DNA of 64,000 nucleotides, from the NCBI GenBank assembly GCA_963680875.1, contig OY804575.1, positions 102,603,505-102,667,504 of the forward strand, written 5' to 3'. Numbering within the stretch: the stretch's first letter is position 1; each line of letters begins with the position of its first letter. This DNA is from Bathymodiolus brooksi (Eukaryota; Mollusca; Bivalvia; Mytilida; Modiolidae). The translations under genes and the position numbers were made by a program. The notes under the pieces were generated by a model, which did not search any database, had not been told where the DNA came from, and saw nothing but the letters and a program-made list of their open reading frames with translations. This document shows, piece by piece, positions 21,801-31,754 of this stretch.

Positions 21801-24800
21801 ACTGCGTTTAGTGGAGGAGGTGTTACTGTTTGGAGATGCTTTTCTCTAAACTGTAAGCTCGATGTGTATGTCTTTGTAGGGACTTTAACAGGACAAAAAT
21901 ACCGTGATCAGATCCTGTGCCCATTAGTTGTGCCTCATTTTGATGATCATCCAATAGCAAGTCGACCAATTCTAATGGATGACAATGTTAGACCACATAG
22001 GGTCCATATAGTGGAAGACTATCTGCAACAGAAGTCAATAGAGCTACTACCTTACCAGCCATGTCATCGGATATGAATCCAATAGAATATTTATGGGACT
22101 ATCTAGGAGAGAAAGTGAACGCACGTACCCTAAAGTGCCAAAACATTCAGGAATTAGGAACTGCTTTGGCTCAGGAATGGCAACATTACCTTCAACACAG
22201 ACTGAGACGCTTGATTCAAGGAATGATGAGACGTGTTCAGGAACTGTACAGGGGGCGAAGCGGTTATACTCGTTATTGACTGTATCATGAGTAACAAATG
22301 TAGAAAATGTATTAGTTTTCATTTTCCAACCAGCTTAAGCGTGTCTTGGTTGTGCAAGTGTTTTCTTCAGAAACAGATTTTGTTAACAAACATCTAGATT
22401 CTCAATCTATCAATGCTACACCATCATATTACAAAATATATAGTATATCCAATACGTATTGGCTATCAAAGTTACACAAAACATAAAAAAATGTATGCTT
22501 TGCTCAGTAATGCTAATGTTAAAACCCCGTCATCATATTTCGTAATAAAGACAATGAACATTTAATCATACTTGGAGTGTTAAAAATTCTGTTGAAGTTT
22601 TAAAATAACTTCGTTCTCTTGTTTTTCAATTTGATTAGGTTAACTGCTACATTTTATAACGCATATCCACACTATCAACGAGTAATTTCCATGCATAATT
22701 AAATGACAAATGCCTCATTCAAGTTGTGATCACATAATTATGTGATAACGAATAAAAATCGCTCTTCGCTTCAATTGTACAGGAGTCATCAACTTTGTGG
22801 TAGACAACATGTTTTTGTTTTGCAAAACAAGCGTTTTTTTTTCTTGTCAACAATTGTTGAACTTCATATGGGAACTGATTGTGCTACTATGATGTTTAGC
22901 ATAATTTATTTTCTTGATTAGAGGGTTGCTGCTGTCATGGAATATACTGAACCAATGGTTTCTAGTGTTAACGTAAAACTTGACACTTCAAAAGTTTAGC
23001 GCTCACCATCATGACTTGGTCAACCATTATGGAATAGTGGTGTTGCGAATATGCTTCGCTTGCCGTGGTCACAATATCGCCCTTATTCCCTCCTTTATGC
23101 GACATCACAGGAGTTTCAACAAGAGTAATACGACGGGTGTCACTTGTAGGAACTGTATACCCTTCCCGATTAAATAATTTCCCCATGCTTTAGTGAGGTA
23201 CATGTTTCTCAATCATTAGTTTTATGCTTTGTGCTTTACCGATGATTTTTCGTCTTTTCGCTTGTTTTCTTTTGGGTATTATATTGTCTGCCCTTTATTG
23301 ATTTATATTGTTATGAATGCTAACTTTTTAATCAAAACAATTATGTTGAGACGCGAAAGGTGTAATAGTACAACATAGAGAGTCATCAACAATAACCTTT
23401 TCAGATTAAAGCGGCCGGAATTATCAAAGCTATACATCTTTAGATTACAATAATCTTCTTAAATATGCAAAGCAACTTGATTCTACAGAACAGATATAAA
23501 TAACACCAACAAAATAGTAACAATTTTTAGGTTCATGAGCTAGCAAGTAGAAACATTTCTAGCACTACAGATCTAGCTATCAATAGGGAAAGGTTCCGGT
23601 CCTTATTTCCATTAACTGGTTTATTCCCCCGATATTCTGTGCATACCCAAACCCTGACCTACATTTCCATCGGTTAGGTCATTCTCTGACTACTTATCTT
23701 TTTGGTGTTGTGGGGTTTGCAATTTAACAGGTAAGTGGTTCTTGATCTTGTGGTTGTTGTATTGTCGACCTTTACTGTTAAACCGTTCATTCACCCATTT
23801 CGATTCCCAATGACGACTTGCATATATTAATATACAATCCTCCCTTCATAAAACACAAACAATATGGACAAGTGTTGCTGATGATTGAACATATTCTAAG
23901 TTGAGTATTTTTATGTAGGAATAAAAGTTTCAGCTACCACGCTGTTCCAACCAATCAATGGCAAGATAGCCAGAATCAGTGACACTATCAAGCATCCAGA
24001 CATTGCAGTTATACAGAATCGTCTTGACGATGGTAATCTGAATGAATCATAAACAACCATTCCTTAACATAACACTAAAATCTACAGTCAAATCCATCGA
24101 AGGGAACCGCGTGGAAATATAACCTATTTACTATGCTGCGTAATACCGCCACTCTGAAATGAGCGTCCATGTATTGAAAATACCATTCCAAGGAAAAGAT
24201 TGCAAGACAACTTGCATCAGTTCCTATTGAGCAAGTTTGTTAGGAGTTATCCTTCATGGCACTTTGCAATGCAAAATGTTGAGGCCCTACCCGTAATATC
24301 CCATTTCCGGTTGCAATTTAAACTTCCAGCTTAAAGGTCCACTCAGAGTAACATGTTTTGTCTGCATTTTTTTGTATAATGGTTCTCGTCATGCACAAAG
24401 CTAAAGTACATATATCTACATTGTATATAAATTTACCTTAGAAATAAGTTTCCAGTAGCAAAATACCATGGTACATAAAGGTATGATAAAACAGATAACC
24501 AGTAAAGTCATCAGGTACGTCCTGGACATGACGTCATCATTTTGAATATCCAGTGCACAAGCAGTTCCTATTGATTCATACGTATATCTGTTCCAACCAA
24601 TCAATGGCAAGATAGCCAGAATCAGTGAAACTATCAAGCATCCAGACATTCCAGTTATACAGAATCGTCTTGACGATGGTCCTCTGAATGCATCATAAAC
24701 AACCATTGCAAATCTGTCCACGGATATCATTGCAAGAATCAAAATCGTAGATAATCCACAAAACGTTATCACAAATCCAGAATATATACAACCACCATCT

Positions 24801-25105
24801 CCAAAAAGCCAGTGACCTGCAAAGCTGGAGGAAACCACAAGCGGACATCCCAAAACGCTCATGAGCAATGCCAAGAAGCAGACGACAGCAATATACAAAT
24901 GTATTCTGTCAATAAAGGATCCCTTTTGAACCAAAATCACGTATAAGATCAGTCCATTGGCACAAACAGAACATACTGTAAACGTTAATAAAATACCACC
25001 GATTGCACTGTGTAAGATCTTTGGTATTATTTCTGTGTCAGTAATGTTACTTGTTAAATAACACAACCCTTTCATAACTGTTTGGTTACTTGTTGAATTA
25101 ATCAT
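18476..25105 (-). CDS. Opsin (retinal-binding rhodopsin-like GPCR), three coding exons
   Basis: Exons 25105-24437, 20445-20322 and 18837-18476 join into one frame of 384 residues. The N terminus has three Asn sequons and no signal peptide. Seven helices are visible. Residues: disulfide pair Cys106 and Cys183; DRF at 130-132 in place of DRY; GWNRYTYES in loop 2 with Glu177 aligning to the Glu181 counterion of bovine rhodopsin; Glu253 at position 6.30; CWSPY at 270-274; Lys301 exactly at the retinal-linking position. TPLVY (307-311) replaces the usual NPxxY. A Cys at 328 follows helix 8. Splice sites are canonical: AAG|GTAAAT, acceptor ACAG, GTAG|GTAAGT, acceptor TTTGTAG; phases 0 and 1. An alternative upstream ATG at 25166-25168 is possible, but an acceptor-like gcaatttcag lies between it and the chosen start. 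Opsin identity is firm. Subgroup is unclear: Go, xenopsin, neuropsin and peropsin are all conceivable. A light-sensing or retinal-isomerase role is inferred. Confidence 0.8.
19065..19220 (+). repeat. Dispersed repeat D2, near full length
   Basis: Carries the D2 sequence order: agtttaaccctgccac, then caggaaagtgagcggtca, then gtgtgttaagggtatcgatt, then tctttctacggtttgg. It lies in opsin intron 2. Its middle is the same sequence that forms the satellite at 43.1-45.1 kb. Confidence 0.75.
19438..19735 (+). mobile_element. tRNA-derived SINE, family A, with internal deletion
   Basis: Head gtgatgtaatgggtagcatg and cggtagatcg-like sequence, then a jump to the body. The tail is ttggcgttaaacaagaac. The B-box region is shortened relative to 2503-2865. 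Inside opsin intron 2. Confidence 0.75.
19745..20175. repeat. Higher-order minisatellite in opsin intron 2
   Basis: Basic units of about 33 bp centre on gtgacattaaaactctgtga and gtttctataac. They are organised as a repeating set of three variants of roughly 95 bp, in which one variant carries gcgttccatggctc and a shortened unit has tattataactctgag. At least three full sets are visible, followed by simpler units. Confidence 0.8.
20322..20445 (-). other. Opsin exon 2 (loop 3 and start of helix 6), 124 bp
   Basis: The acceptor ttatcgatactgacag precedes position 20445 and a perfect donor g|gtaagt follows 20322. The 41 codons plus one base read VKESRHRLRLGN, then KMTDRKLNLELQIVLTAIYI. It joins exon 1 (ISK|) in phase 0 and exon 3 (G|T) in phase 1, puts Glu at position 6.30 exactly 18 residues before the helix-6 Trp, and supplies the basic loop 3. 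It is too short to stand out as a frame by itself. Confidence 0.8.
20560..21205 (+). mobile_element. Penelope-like element, decayed RT fragment
   Basis: Reads FRYIDDALSL, later VNFPFIRSNLPASPAYGVYI, then SQLIRYSRACAQYCDFL, which are landmarks of the abundant Penelope-like family, with frameshifts between them. It ends in the 3' region (agtaacacgacgagtgtc). It lies within opsin intron 1, upstream of the Tc1-like insertion. Confidence 0.7.
21266..22279 (+). pseudogene. Tc1/mariner-type transposase pseudogene
   Basis: Three frames carry consecutive parts of one transposase. 21266-21613 is the N-terminal helix-turn-helix region (MARRKVSDADIWQAVGMVRG, then RTGRPLKTTAREDR). The catalytic core follows in another frame from about 21705 (DESNFLLNPVDGHVRVW, GGGVTVW, ILMDDNVRPHR). 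The end is at 22061-22279 (DMNPIEYLWDYLGEKV). The DD(D/E) residues can each be found, but at least two frameshifts and a stop before DESNF destroy the gene. I could not define terminal inverted repeats. It lies in opsin intron 1 between Penelope fragments. Confidence 0.8.
22280..22914. other. Non-coding intron sequence
   Basis: AT-rich, within opsin intron 1, no recognisable element. Confidence 0.35.
22915..23345 (+). mobile_element. Penelope-like element, C-terminal and 3' fragment
   Basis: Decayed coding end (cgctcaccatcatgacttgg corresponds to RHHDL of better copies), followed by agtaatacgacgggtgtcac and the 3' region. Inside opsin intron 1. Confidence 0.6.
23346..23941. other. Non-coding intron sequence
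   Basis: Opsin intron 1; no feature recognised. Confidence 0.3.
23942..24061 (-). pseudogene. Partial duplicate of opsin exon 1 (helix 4 region)
   Basis: 120 bases match 24588-24707 of exon 1 with five mismatches and no gaps, in the same orientation, 646 bases downstream in transcription direction. The copy reads MVVYDSFRLPSSRRFCITAM, then LILAILPLIGWN, and stays open, but helices 1-3 and 5 are missing and no convincing splice sites frame it. Probably a dead fragment left by local duplication. Confidence 0.75.
24437..25105 (-). other. Opsin exon 1 (N terminus to helix 5)
   Basis: Encodes 223 residues from MINSTSNQTVM to YWKLISK. It ends at the donor AAG|GTAAAT (GT at 24436-24435). Contains helices 1-5, the WLFGDGGC motif before helix 3, DRF, and the loop-2 Cys. 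Confidence 0.8.
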
Positions 25106-25339
25106 GATCACATTACCAGGAGCACCAATTGCACTGAAATTGCATAATATATTTACGTTATGTATCACATATATATCAAAAACATTATAAATAGGTCACC
25201 ATGACCTTGACCGTAATTGGATTAACGTACTTCTGCAACCAGTTTATCACTACTAATGCTTTGTAGTTTGATTCTCGTCCATGACCATGGCGAGATGTGC
25301 CCGATACAATTGTACGTACTAAAATTCAACATTTAAATT
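25106..25339. other. Opsin 5' flank or 5' UTR
   Basis: The acceptor-like atattatgcaatttcag at about 25135-25151 (minus strand) suggests that the 5' UTR continues in an upstream exon. I could not place that exon or a promoter. Confidence 0.3.
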
Positions 25340-25425
25340 CCGGCAGCTCGGTGGTTTTCATCAATCATCGAGGTTTCCTCCATCACGATATCACTGAAAT
25401 ATTGTTAGAAGGGGCCGGGAACACG
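25340..25425 (+). mobile_element. Decayed SINE family B fragment
   Basis: The sequence gaggtttcctccatcacgat then actgaaatattgttagaag is a diverged copy of the SINE-B body and tail. Confidence 0.5.
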
Positions 25426-25837
25426 CAAAAGTTAATAGAATATTATTTTTCTCGAATATTCTATAAAATTGTGAAGAAAATTTGATCGAAAAATGGAATA
25501 TATGGAAAACTTTATCGCCGTTATAGAAAAACTTTTATCAACATATACTTCCTTTAAATAAAACTTTTCATGAGCTGAAAAATAATTTAAAAGAAAACAT
25601 CAAGAAAAGATAAAAATGAATTATTATTCCGACACTTTGTTATTTTTTGTTTTTCATTTCATTGCAGTACAATCTAATTAAAATTATACCTTTATTTGAT
25701 ACTCTTTTTCTGATCGTGATATCCAACAGAAACATTACAAGTTAAATCAAATATGAAACAACAATGAATACAAAGCATGCTCTAATGAACAGAAAATGCA
25801 TTTTCTGATATGTTTAAAAGCTGCTTATATGGTGACA

Positions 25838-26445
25838 ATATGTTTGCGCACATTACATACAGGAGATTGCACGATTGCGCACAATTCACCTGTATTTTAG
25901 TGTTACGTTTGCGCACACTATCTTTCCAATATACCTGCATAATTTACTACGTCTGCGCACACTTAAAATTCTATCCAGACAAACAATTATCTGAAAGTTC
26001 GTGCTTCCCTCACGTAATTGCCACTAGAGAGACAAGAAAAAGTTAAAGTCATGAAAATGATTGCTAACCAGGATGATTTCACCAGCGGAACTATAAACAG
26101 GAACGAATATATCCGTAAGATGACTTCCAAAAGCCTAACAGTATCCATGTAAATAATACAAACTGTCTTAGTTTTTAACTTGAAAATAGTCATATTTTAT
26201 GCATGAATGTTAAATAAAAATTCTCGAAAATCCTACTTCCTCAACCCCGTGGTGAGCAGGAGGCAACATATATATATTGTATATCTGGTTAACAGAAGAG
26301 GCACTGTAGCAAATGAAATAAGTTTAAATTAAACTAAAAACGTGCGCAAACGTTAATTTCTAAATGTTGGCAAACGTAGTACTTTTTTTTGGCGCATATG
26401 ATATATGTGCGCAAACGTAAATTCCAAAAATGTGCGCAAACGTGT
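25838..26445. repeat. Two inverted clusters of the motif acgtttgcgcaca
   Basis: Four motifs on the plus strand at about 25842, 25875, 25905 and 25951 (tttgcgcac or close), and four in reverse complement (gtgcgcaaacg) at about 26342, 26366, 26405 and 26433. About 370 bases of unrelated AT-rich sequence lie between. The arrangement resembles subterminal transposase-binding repeats of a DNA transposon. Confidence 0.5.
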
Positions 26446-26519
26446 TTCCACCGATTATATAACCAACTAACGGCATACTTGGAGAAAAAGGTAAACACAA
26501 TCCGCGACAGGTAGCAATA

Positions 26520-26665
26520 AAAACGTAGATATCAAATATAGTGAGCACGACACGACATCAGGTACGTTCATAAACATACAATTGGAAAGCCAAACAAATT
26601 ATTAAAATCTTTGGGAGCAAGTAAACCAAAGGACAAAAATAGGATAGTCGAAATCAATGACAAAA
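26520..26665 (+). repeat. Dispersed repeat D1
   Basis: D1 landmarks acgtagatatcaaatatagtg, cattggaaagcc-like, aaccaaaggac and ggatagtcgaaatc are all present, with a small deletion near the start. Confidence 0.65.
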
Positions 26666-26734
26666 TATGTTAAGAGATTAGAACTTGAAACGAGAAATTA
26701 AAATATTTTGCATTGTAGTTGAAAACAGAAACCA

Positions 26735-27280
26735 TATGTGTGTAAATGAATACCGAGCCCACGCGTTTGTAAATGAATACATAGGCCACAAAAAATGAAT
26801 ACAGAGGCCACACGTTTGTAACTGAATACAGAGGCCATGCGTTTGTAAATGAATACCGAGGCCACATGTCCGTACATGAATATAGATGCCACACGTTTGT
26901 AACTGAATACCGCGGCCACATGTCTGTAATGGAATAGAGACCACGTGTTTGTAAATGAATACATAGGTCAATCGTTCGTAAATAAATACATAGGTCATGC
27001 GTTTGTAAATGAACACAGAAGTCATGCGTTTGTAAATAAATACATAGGCCACGCGTTTGTAAATAAATACATAGGCCACGCGTGTGTCAATGAAATCAGA
27101 GGCTATTCGTTTGTAAATGAATACAGAAACCATACGTTTGTGATATAATACAGAGGCCACGCGTTTGGAAATGAATACACAAGCCATGTATTTGTAAATG
27201 AATTCAGAAGCTACGTGTTTGGAAATGAATACAGGAGACACACGTTTGTAAATGAGCACAGAAGCCACGCGTTTGTAAAT
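26735..27280. repeat. Minisatellite, 30-bp unit, about 18 copies
   Basis: Units of gtttgtaaatgaatacagag followed by gccacgc. Because 30 is a multiple of three, frames stay open on both strands (FVNEYIGHA on plus, FIYKRVASV on minus). These are by-products of the array and not evidence of a protein. Confidence 0.9.
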
Positions 27281-28018
27281 TTGATGATTTTAAGAACTCG
27301 CTTGATAAACAATCATTGTAATATAAATATATCCCTATAATACATTTCTTTGACGTCACACTATTGTTCGAACAGTGGATTATTTTTAAGAATCTACAAT
27401 TTATTCTTTTGTTCTTGTATAAATGAACTTAAACCTTTTACTGTTTTAGGCTTAAAAACGTGATATACATATTTTGGAACTTTCGGGTATTGAACCACTG
27501 CTGGTTTTTTTGGCTTTCAAAACTTCCCATCTAACCACTCAGCTACGGTGACTACACTACTATTCTCTATAATTAGTATATACCGGTATGACTTTTGATA
27601 GTAAGCTTTGCTAAAAAAATATCAACAATTTGTCTTAAAAAAGCAATTGATCAATATATACAAGACACGATACAAGTATTTCAGATCTGACATAATTTAT
27701 GTTCAGAACTGACGAGTACGTGAACCTTTAAAATGTATTCTCGCAATACAAAAACAACTAAAGAACCGACCGCAAGAAATAACAAATCAGACAGACCACA
27801 GGTGAACATTTGGGACACTTGAAAGATCTCGAAATATCTAAATATAAACGATCCTTTTCAATTGAAAGACCTTGAAATATCTAAATATAAACGAGAATTG
27901 AAAGCACGAATGCCGACAAAATTTTGTTGTTTAATTTTGTTTAATTGTGGCTTATTTAGCTTTCTGAACATTAAAAAGGTAAAAATCTAAATTGAAAACA
28001 CTGTTGTAGATGGAAATG
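27281..28018. other. Non-coding stretch with a solo foldback arm
   Basis: At 27377-27402 gattatttttaagaatctac repeats one arm of hairpin 3 (28019-28138). Two near-identical segments, ttgaaagatctcgaaatatc and ttgaaagaccttgaaatatc, lie at about 27818 and 27860. Nothing coding. Confidence 0.45.
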
Positions 28019-28138
28019 TATTATGTAAGAGAATACACTCCAATTTGTAGATTCTTAAAAATAATCAACTCCACCCTTACGGGTCTCGTTGATTATTTTT
28101 AAGAATCTACAGTTGGAGTGTATTCTCCATTACGTAAT
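28019..28138. repeat. Foldback, hairpin 3
   Basis: Arms 28019-28069 and 28088-28138 are 51 bp each, close to perfect, with the loop tccacccttacgggtctc. The inner arm sequence recurs alone at 27377. Confidence 0.85.
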
Positions 28139-28414
28139 GTTTTATTTTATTTTATTTCAATTGAAACATATTAAAATAAAAAATACATATCGTAGAGATT
28201 AATCCCACGAACTTTCGGACTAAAATTTGATACATGTTAATTGTGTATATCAATTCTACAAAAAAATAAAAACCTGTCTATTGCTCCTGTTTACAACTAC
28301 ATAAATGAAATATTACTGAACAAATAGCTCTAGAATGTACATTCGCTTTATATGACATTCTATAAATAAAACTAATATAATGTTATATATACTATTACAT
28401 ACATAAAGAGGCAA

Positions 28415-28512
28415 ATTCAAATTTGTTCTTTTTCTTTTGGTCATTGTATTGTCTATCCTTCTTCGATTTTAACGGCTTCTGATCACCACCTTGGTATCTT
28501 CAAATTTTTCAT
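28415..28512 (+). mobile_element. Penelope-like element, extreme 3' end
   Basis: Matches only the last part of the family (tttggtcattgtattgtcta, then cttcgattt, then tggtatcttcaaatttttc). Confidence 0.55.
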
Positions 28513-28640
28513 GTAACATCATTCCTCATTAGAGATGAATTAATAAACTTACCTTGATAAATTTTCCGTTGGAGATGACTTTATAATGGTTGGCTTCCCT
28601 CTGTTGCCATATTGATATTCTGTTCTAATGAAAATGACTT

Positions 28641-29368
28641 CACCCGGAACTCCTCGCGCCTTTCCCCAAGTGAAAAAAACAAGCTCGGATATGAATAGTA
28701 TTCTTTGTACCGCGTGACTTATGAAATCACATGATATAACAATGGAGGACCGTCATCCAAGAAACGTGGGATTCAGTCATTAAGAATTCGTATAGGAGAA
28801 ATTAGGTAATTACATGTTGATATTTATCTGCTAACAGTCTAAGCATGCAGTATTTAAGAAGAAATATCAAAGACTGATTGACTTGAAGTCATGATAATAG
28901 ATCTAATGTGTGCAAACGCCAAATTTACGGGTCACAATATGTACCTATTCACTGTTTAGGTATCAATCTGGAGGAACCATGTGTCTAACCCTCCATTAAA
29001 AATGGATAATGACCCATAAAATTAGATAGCTTCTCCTTTAACTGGATATCACTTCCATATTTCACCAATGCTGCTGTTAGCGAGGACTCCATGCTTGTTT
29101 GTTTACATATTACAAGGGCAATGTCAAATTTGAGATAATTACTAGTTTTATTTATCGATTTTATATTTTTAATGCTTACTTGGCAATAATATAGATAAAT
29201 TTTGATATGAAATTATTTTATAAAGTGCTGTTTATTTTTTTGGGGAAAGAATTATTTTCTCTTCCTCTTCACAACCCTAGCCGAATAACCAGCATTTTAA
29301 CGCATATTAATACATTCATATCCGAGCTTGTTTTTTCACTTGGGGAAAGGCGCGAGGAGTTCCGAATA
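28641..29368. mobile_element. Inverted-repeat DNA element with 10-bp target duplication
   Basis: Inverted ends of about 50 bp (28645-28696 and 29312-29364, cggaactcctcgcgcctttc inward) are nearly perfect. A perfect direct repeat aaaatgactt lies at 28631-28640 and again at 29369-29378. The outermost four bases of the two ends do not match each other. The 728-bp interior has no transposase, so the element is non-autonomous. The long target duplication argues against Tc1/mariner, PIF/Harbinger and piggyBac and is nearer to hAT, Merlin or Mutator types; the class is unresolved. Confidence 0.7.
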
Positions 29369-29484
29369 AAAATGACTTGGCATTGTTATGAAGTAATGTA
29401 TCTATATGTAGAATAATTACATAATTATGTATGTAATTGATTGAACAAATGATACTGATAATTGTTGCTAATTTCAACTGCCAT

Positions 29485-29620
29485 GTACATACGTAGTCGT
29501 CAGTGACATACGGGCAGGTCAGTAGTTTTCTTTGGATACTCCGGTTTCCTCCACCAATAAAACTGACCGCCACGATATAACTGAAATATTGTTGAAAGTG
29601 ACGTTTAACACCATAATCCC
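29485..29620 (+). mobile_element. SINE family B, truncated
   Basis: Body and tail only (ggtttcctccaccaataaaa, then gttgaaagtgacgtttaaca). Confidence 0.75.
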
Positions 29621-29677
29621 TTGTTTAAGTAGTTCAATGTTAAGTATCCATTATATGGAACAGTGATATATCTATAT

Positions 29678-29816
29678 AATAGTTACTGATATGGAGGGCA
29701 ATATCAGGATAGACAGACTGCCCAAGGGTCGTGGTACGGACCATTTCCACTGGTCCGTACCACGACCCAAGGGCAGTCTGTCTATCCTGATATTGCACTC
29801 CATATCAGTAACTATT
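29678..29816. repeat. Foldback, hairpin 4
   Basis: Two 66-bp arms (29678-29743, 29751-29816) with three mismatches and a seven-base loop (tttccac). The innermost stem ggtcgtggtacggacca is perfect and GC-rich. Confidence 0.9.
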
Positions 29817-30039
29817 GTGTTTATTGCACTGAAGACCAGAATCTGACACATACAATATAAATGCATAGAAATGTTTAATCAGGATCATTGAAGGTTTCAC
29901 TAGGCGTTATCACCTCCGTTATTACCTAATTTGAATTGACTACAGCAATTGTTTTAATGGTGTTCAACTTATAATGAGAAATAAAATGAGATTATAAGTA
30001 ACATTGTAATTTATTAAAACGTAAACAAACAAATATAGT

Positions 30040-30173
30040 GTATATAGCAAATAGTTCATGGCACTGAGGGTCATATGGCAGTATATGGACCGATTCGTCA
30101 CCAAAACATAGTATATGGACCGAAGCTTCTAAGGGTCATATACTGCCATATGACATGAACTATTTGCTATATT
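30040..30173. repeat. Foldback, hairpin 5
   Basis: Arms 30040-30092 and 30133-30173 share tatagcaaatagttcatg and catatggcagtatatg; the left arm has an extra nine bases. The loop holds another gtatatggaccg. The word ggtccatata recurs at 30203, 30227 and, in variant form, up to 30370. Confidence 0.8.
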
Positions 30174-30471
30174 ATGCTTTTTATCTAAAATAATAATGCA
30201 GGTACTTGGCCGGTCCATATACTAAAATAGTGACCGGTCCATATACGAAAATAGTGACTAGCTGCGCTAACAAAGACAAATATGGAAAATAAAAACGTAA
30301 AGTGTAATATAGACCAGTAGTACCAGTCTATACACGGTTTTTGAACCGGTCTATATCAGCATTCCAGTCTATATCTCGGAATAGTGAAGGTCACGTGGAG
30401 AGTGTTCAGCCAAATAAATGTATGATTTTTATTCTGATATGCAATAAAACTGGAAACATAAAAAAATACAT

Positions 30472-30650
30472 ATGAAATAAAACATAGATATCGAATTTAA
30501 TACGCACGACACGTATCTGGAATGACCTTCATTAAGTACGCTTATAATCAAAAGATTGGAAAGCCAAATAATTTAAAAGTCTTTGGGGGCAAGTAAACCA
30601 AAGGGTAGTCAAAATCGGCTAAGGTCAAATATACCTGATGGAGGTCATAC
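30472..30650 (+). repeat. Dispersed repeat D1, near full length
   Basis: D1 from catagatatcgaatttaata to ggctaaggtcaaatatacct. Confidence 0.75.
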
Positions 30651-30751
30651 TGTTACACCATTTTATTGTTTTTAATTGAGTTCTTACCATGACAAATTTG
30701 GAGGTTATATGTTGGTACATGCTGTCAAATCGCCTAATAATAAGCTACCAT

Positions 30752-30921
30752 AAACTCGACAAATTAATTTCCATCAACTTGTCTAATTAATTTCCTTAAA
30801 GTCGACAAATTAATTTCCATCGACTCATTTAATTAATTTCCATCAACTCGACAAATTAATTTTCATCAACTCGACAAGTTAATTTCCATCAACTCGTCTA
30901 AGACTCGACAAATTAATTTCT
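30752..30921. repeat. Minisatellite, units of about 25 bp
   Basis: About seven units of aactcgacaaattaatttcc with small spacing changes and a truncated unit near 30895. Confidence 0.8.
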
Positions 30922-31079
30922 AGAAATGAGACAAGATGATTTGGAGTGAAATGTTTGTCTAGTATTGATGAAATATTAACGCGAGAATATCAATCCGAAA
31001 TAGCCTCTTGATATTTAAAATGTTAATTAAACATGACGACCAGTTTTTAATAAGAATAGGAAAGATCATTCTATTGTCG

Positions 31080-31440
31080 CCATTAAGAACTGGGTGGCCT
31101 CTACGAAACATCAGTATCTCAAATGGCTATGAATCTTTCTCCTTTACGTAGATTGTTCTTTCCTCTATCACTGACAAGACTTTAACCAGACTTGACTGTA
31201 TGAGTAACAACGGCGGATGTCTTATAAGAAGCAGGAACTGCTTACCCATCGCGAGCCCCTGAGTTCACCGGCCTAGGTTTTTTGTTTTTGGTGGGGATCT
31301 GTCTTGTTCATTCTCTTAGTTTTCTGTGTCGAGTTGTTTTGTTTTATTAGTCTCCGTTCTGTGTTTTGTGTGCCCAATGTTGCCAATGTCTCTGGATTGT
31401 CCATTCTTGATTGCCCCTTTGGGTTTCCCTACCGTTTATT
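31080..31440 (+). mobile_element. Penelope-like element, 3' fragment (variant subfamily)
   Basis: Begins at acatcagtatctcaaatggc and runs through ttctttcctctatcactgac, agtaacaacggcggatgtct and cctgagttcaccgg. It shares ttcctctatcactgcc with the copy at 21090, marking a subfamily. Confidence 0.6.
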
Positions 31441-31754
31441 AACATCAAAGATAAGCCTAGAATTAGCCACAGATACAATGTAGCAGTCATAGAAATGTCA
31501 TTGTCTGTTTTGGTCAAGTTTTTATATTTGGTAAGTATTAACTGATGCTTGTTCCTTTCTGTTATCTATGCATCGAATAACTGTCTGATGTCTGCATAAT
31601 CCTCACGTAATATTGTTCTAGTGACAAAATAAGTTGGCGACGACTTGCAATTCTTGTTTATAATTTACTGAAAGTTATAAGAACTATCGACTAAACTACA
31701 AATTCAAAGTATTTGTAATTTGGCACATATCATGTTTGTCGGGTATTTTACAGA

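Noticed and set aside
26678..27268. 196-residue minus-strand frame made of FIYKRVASV-like repeats
   Set aside because: It lies entirely in the 30-bp minisatellite; the opposite strand is open too, so it reflects the unit length and not a gene.
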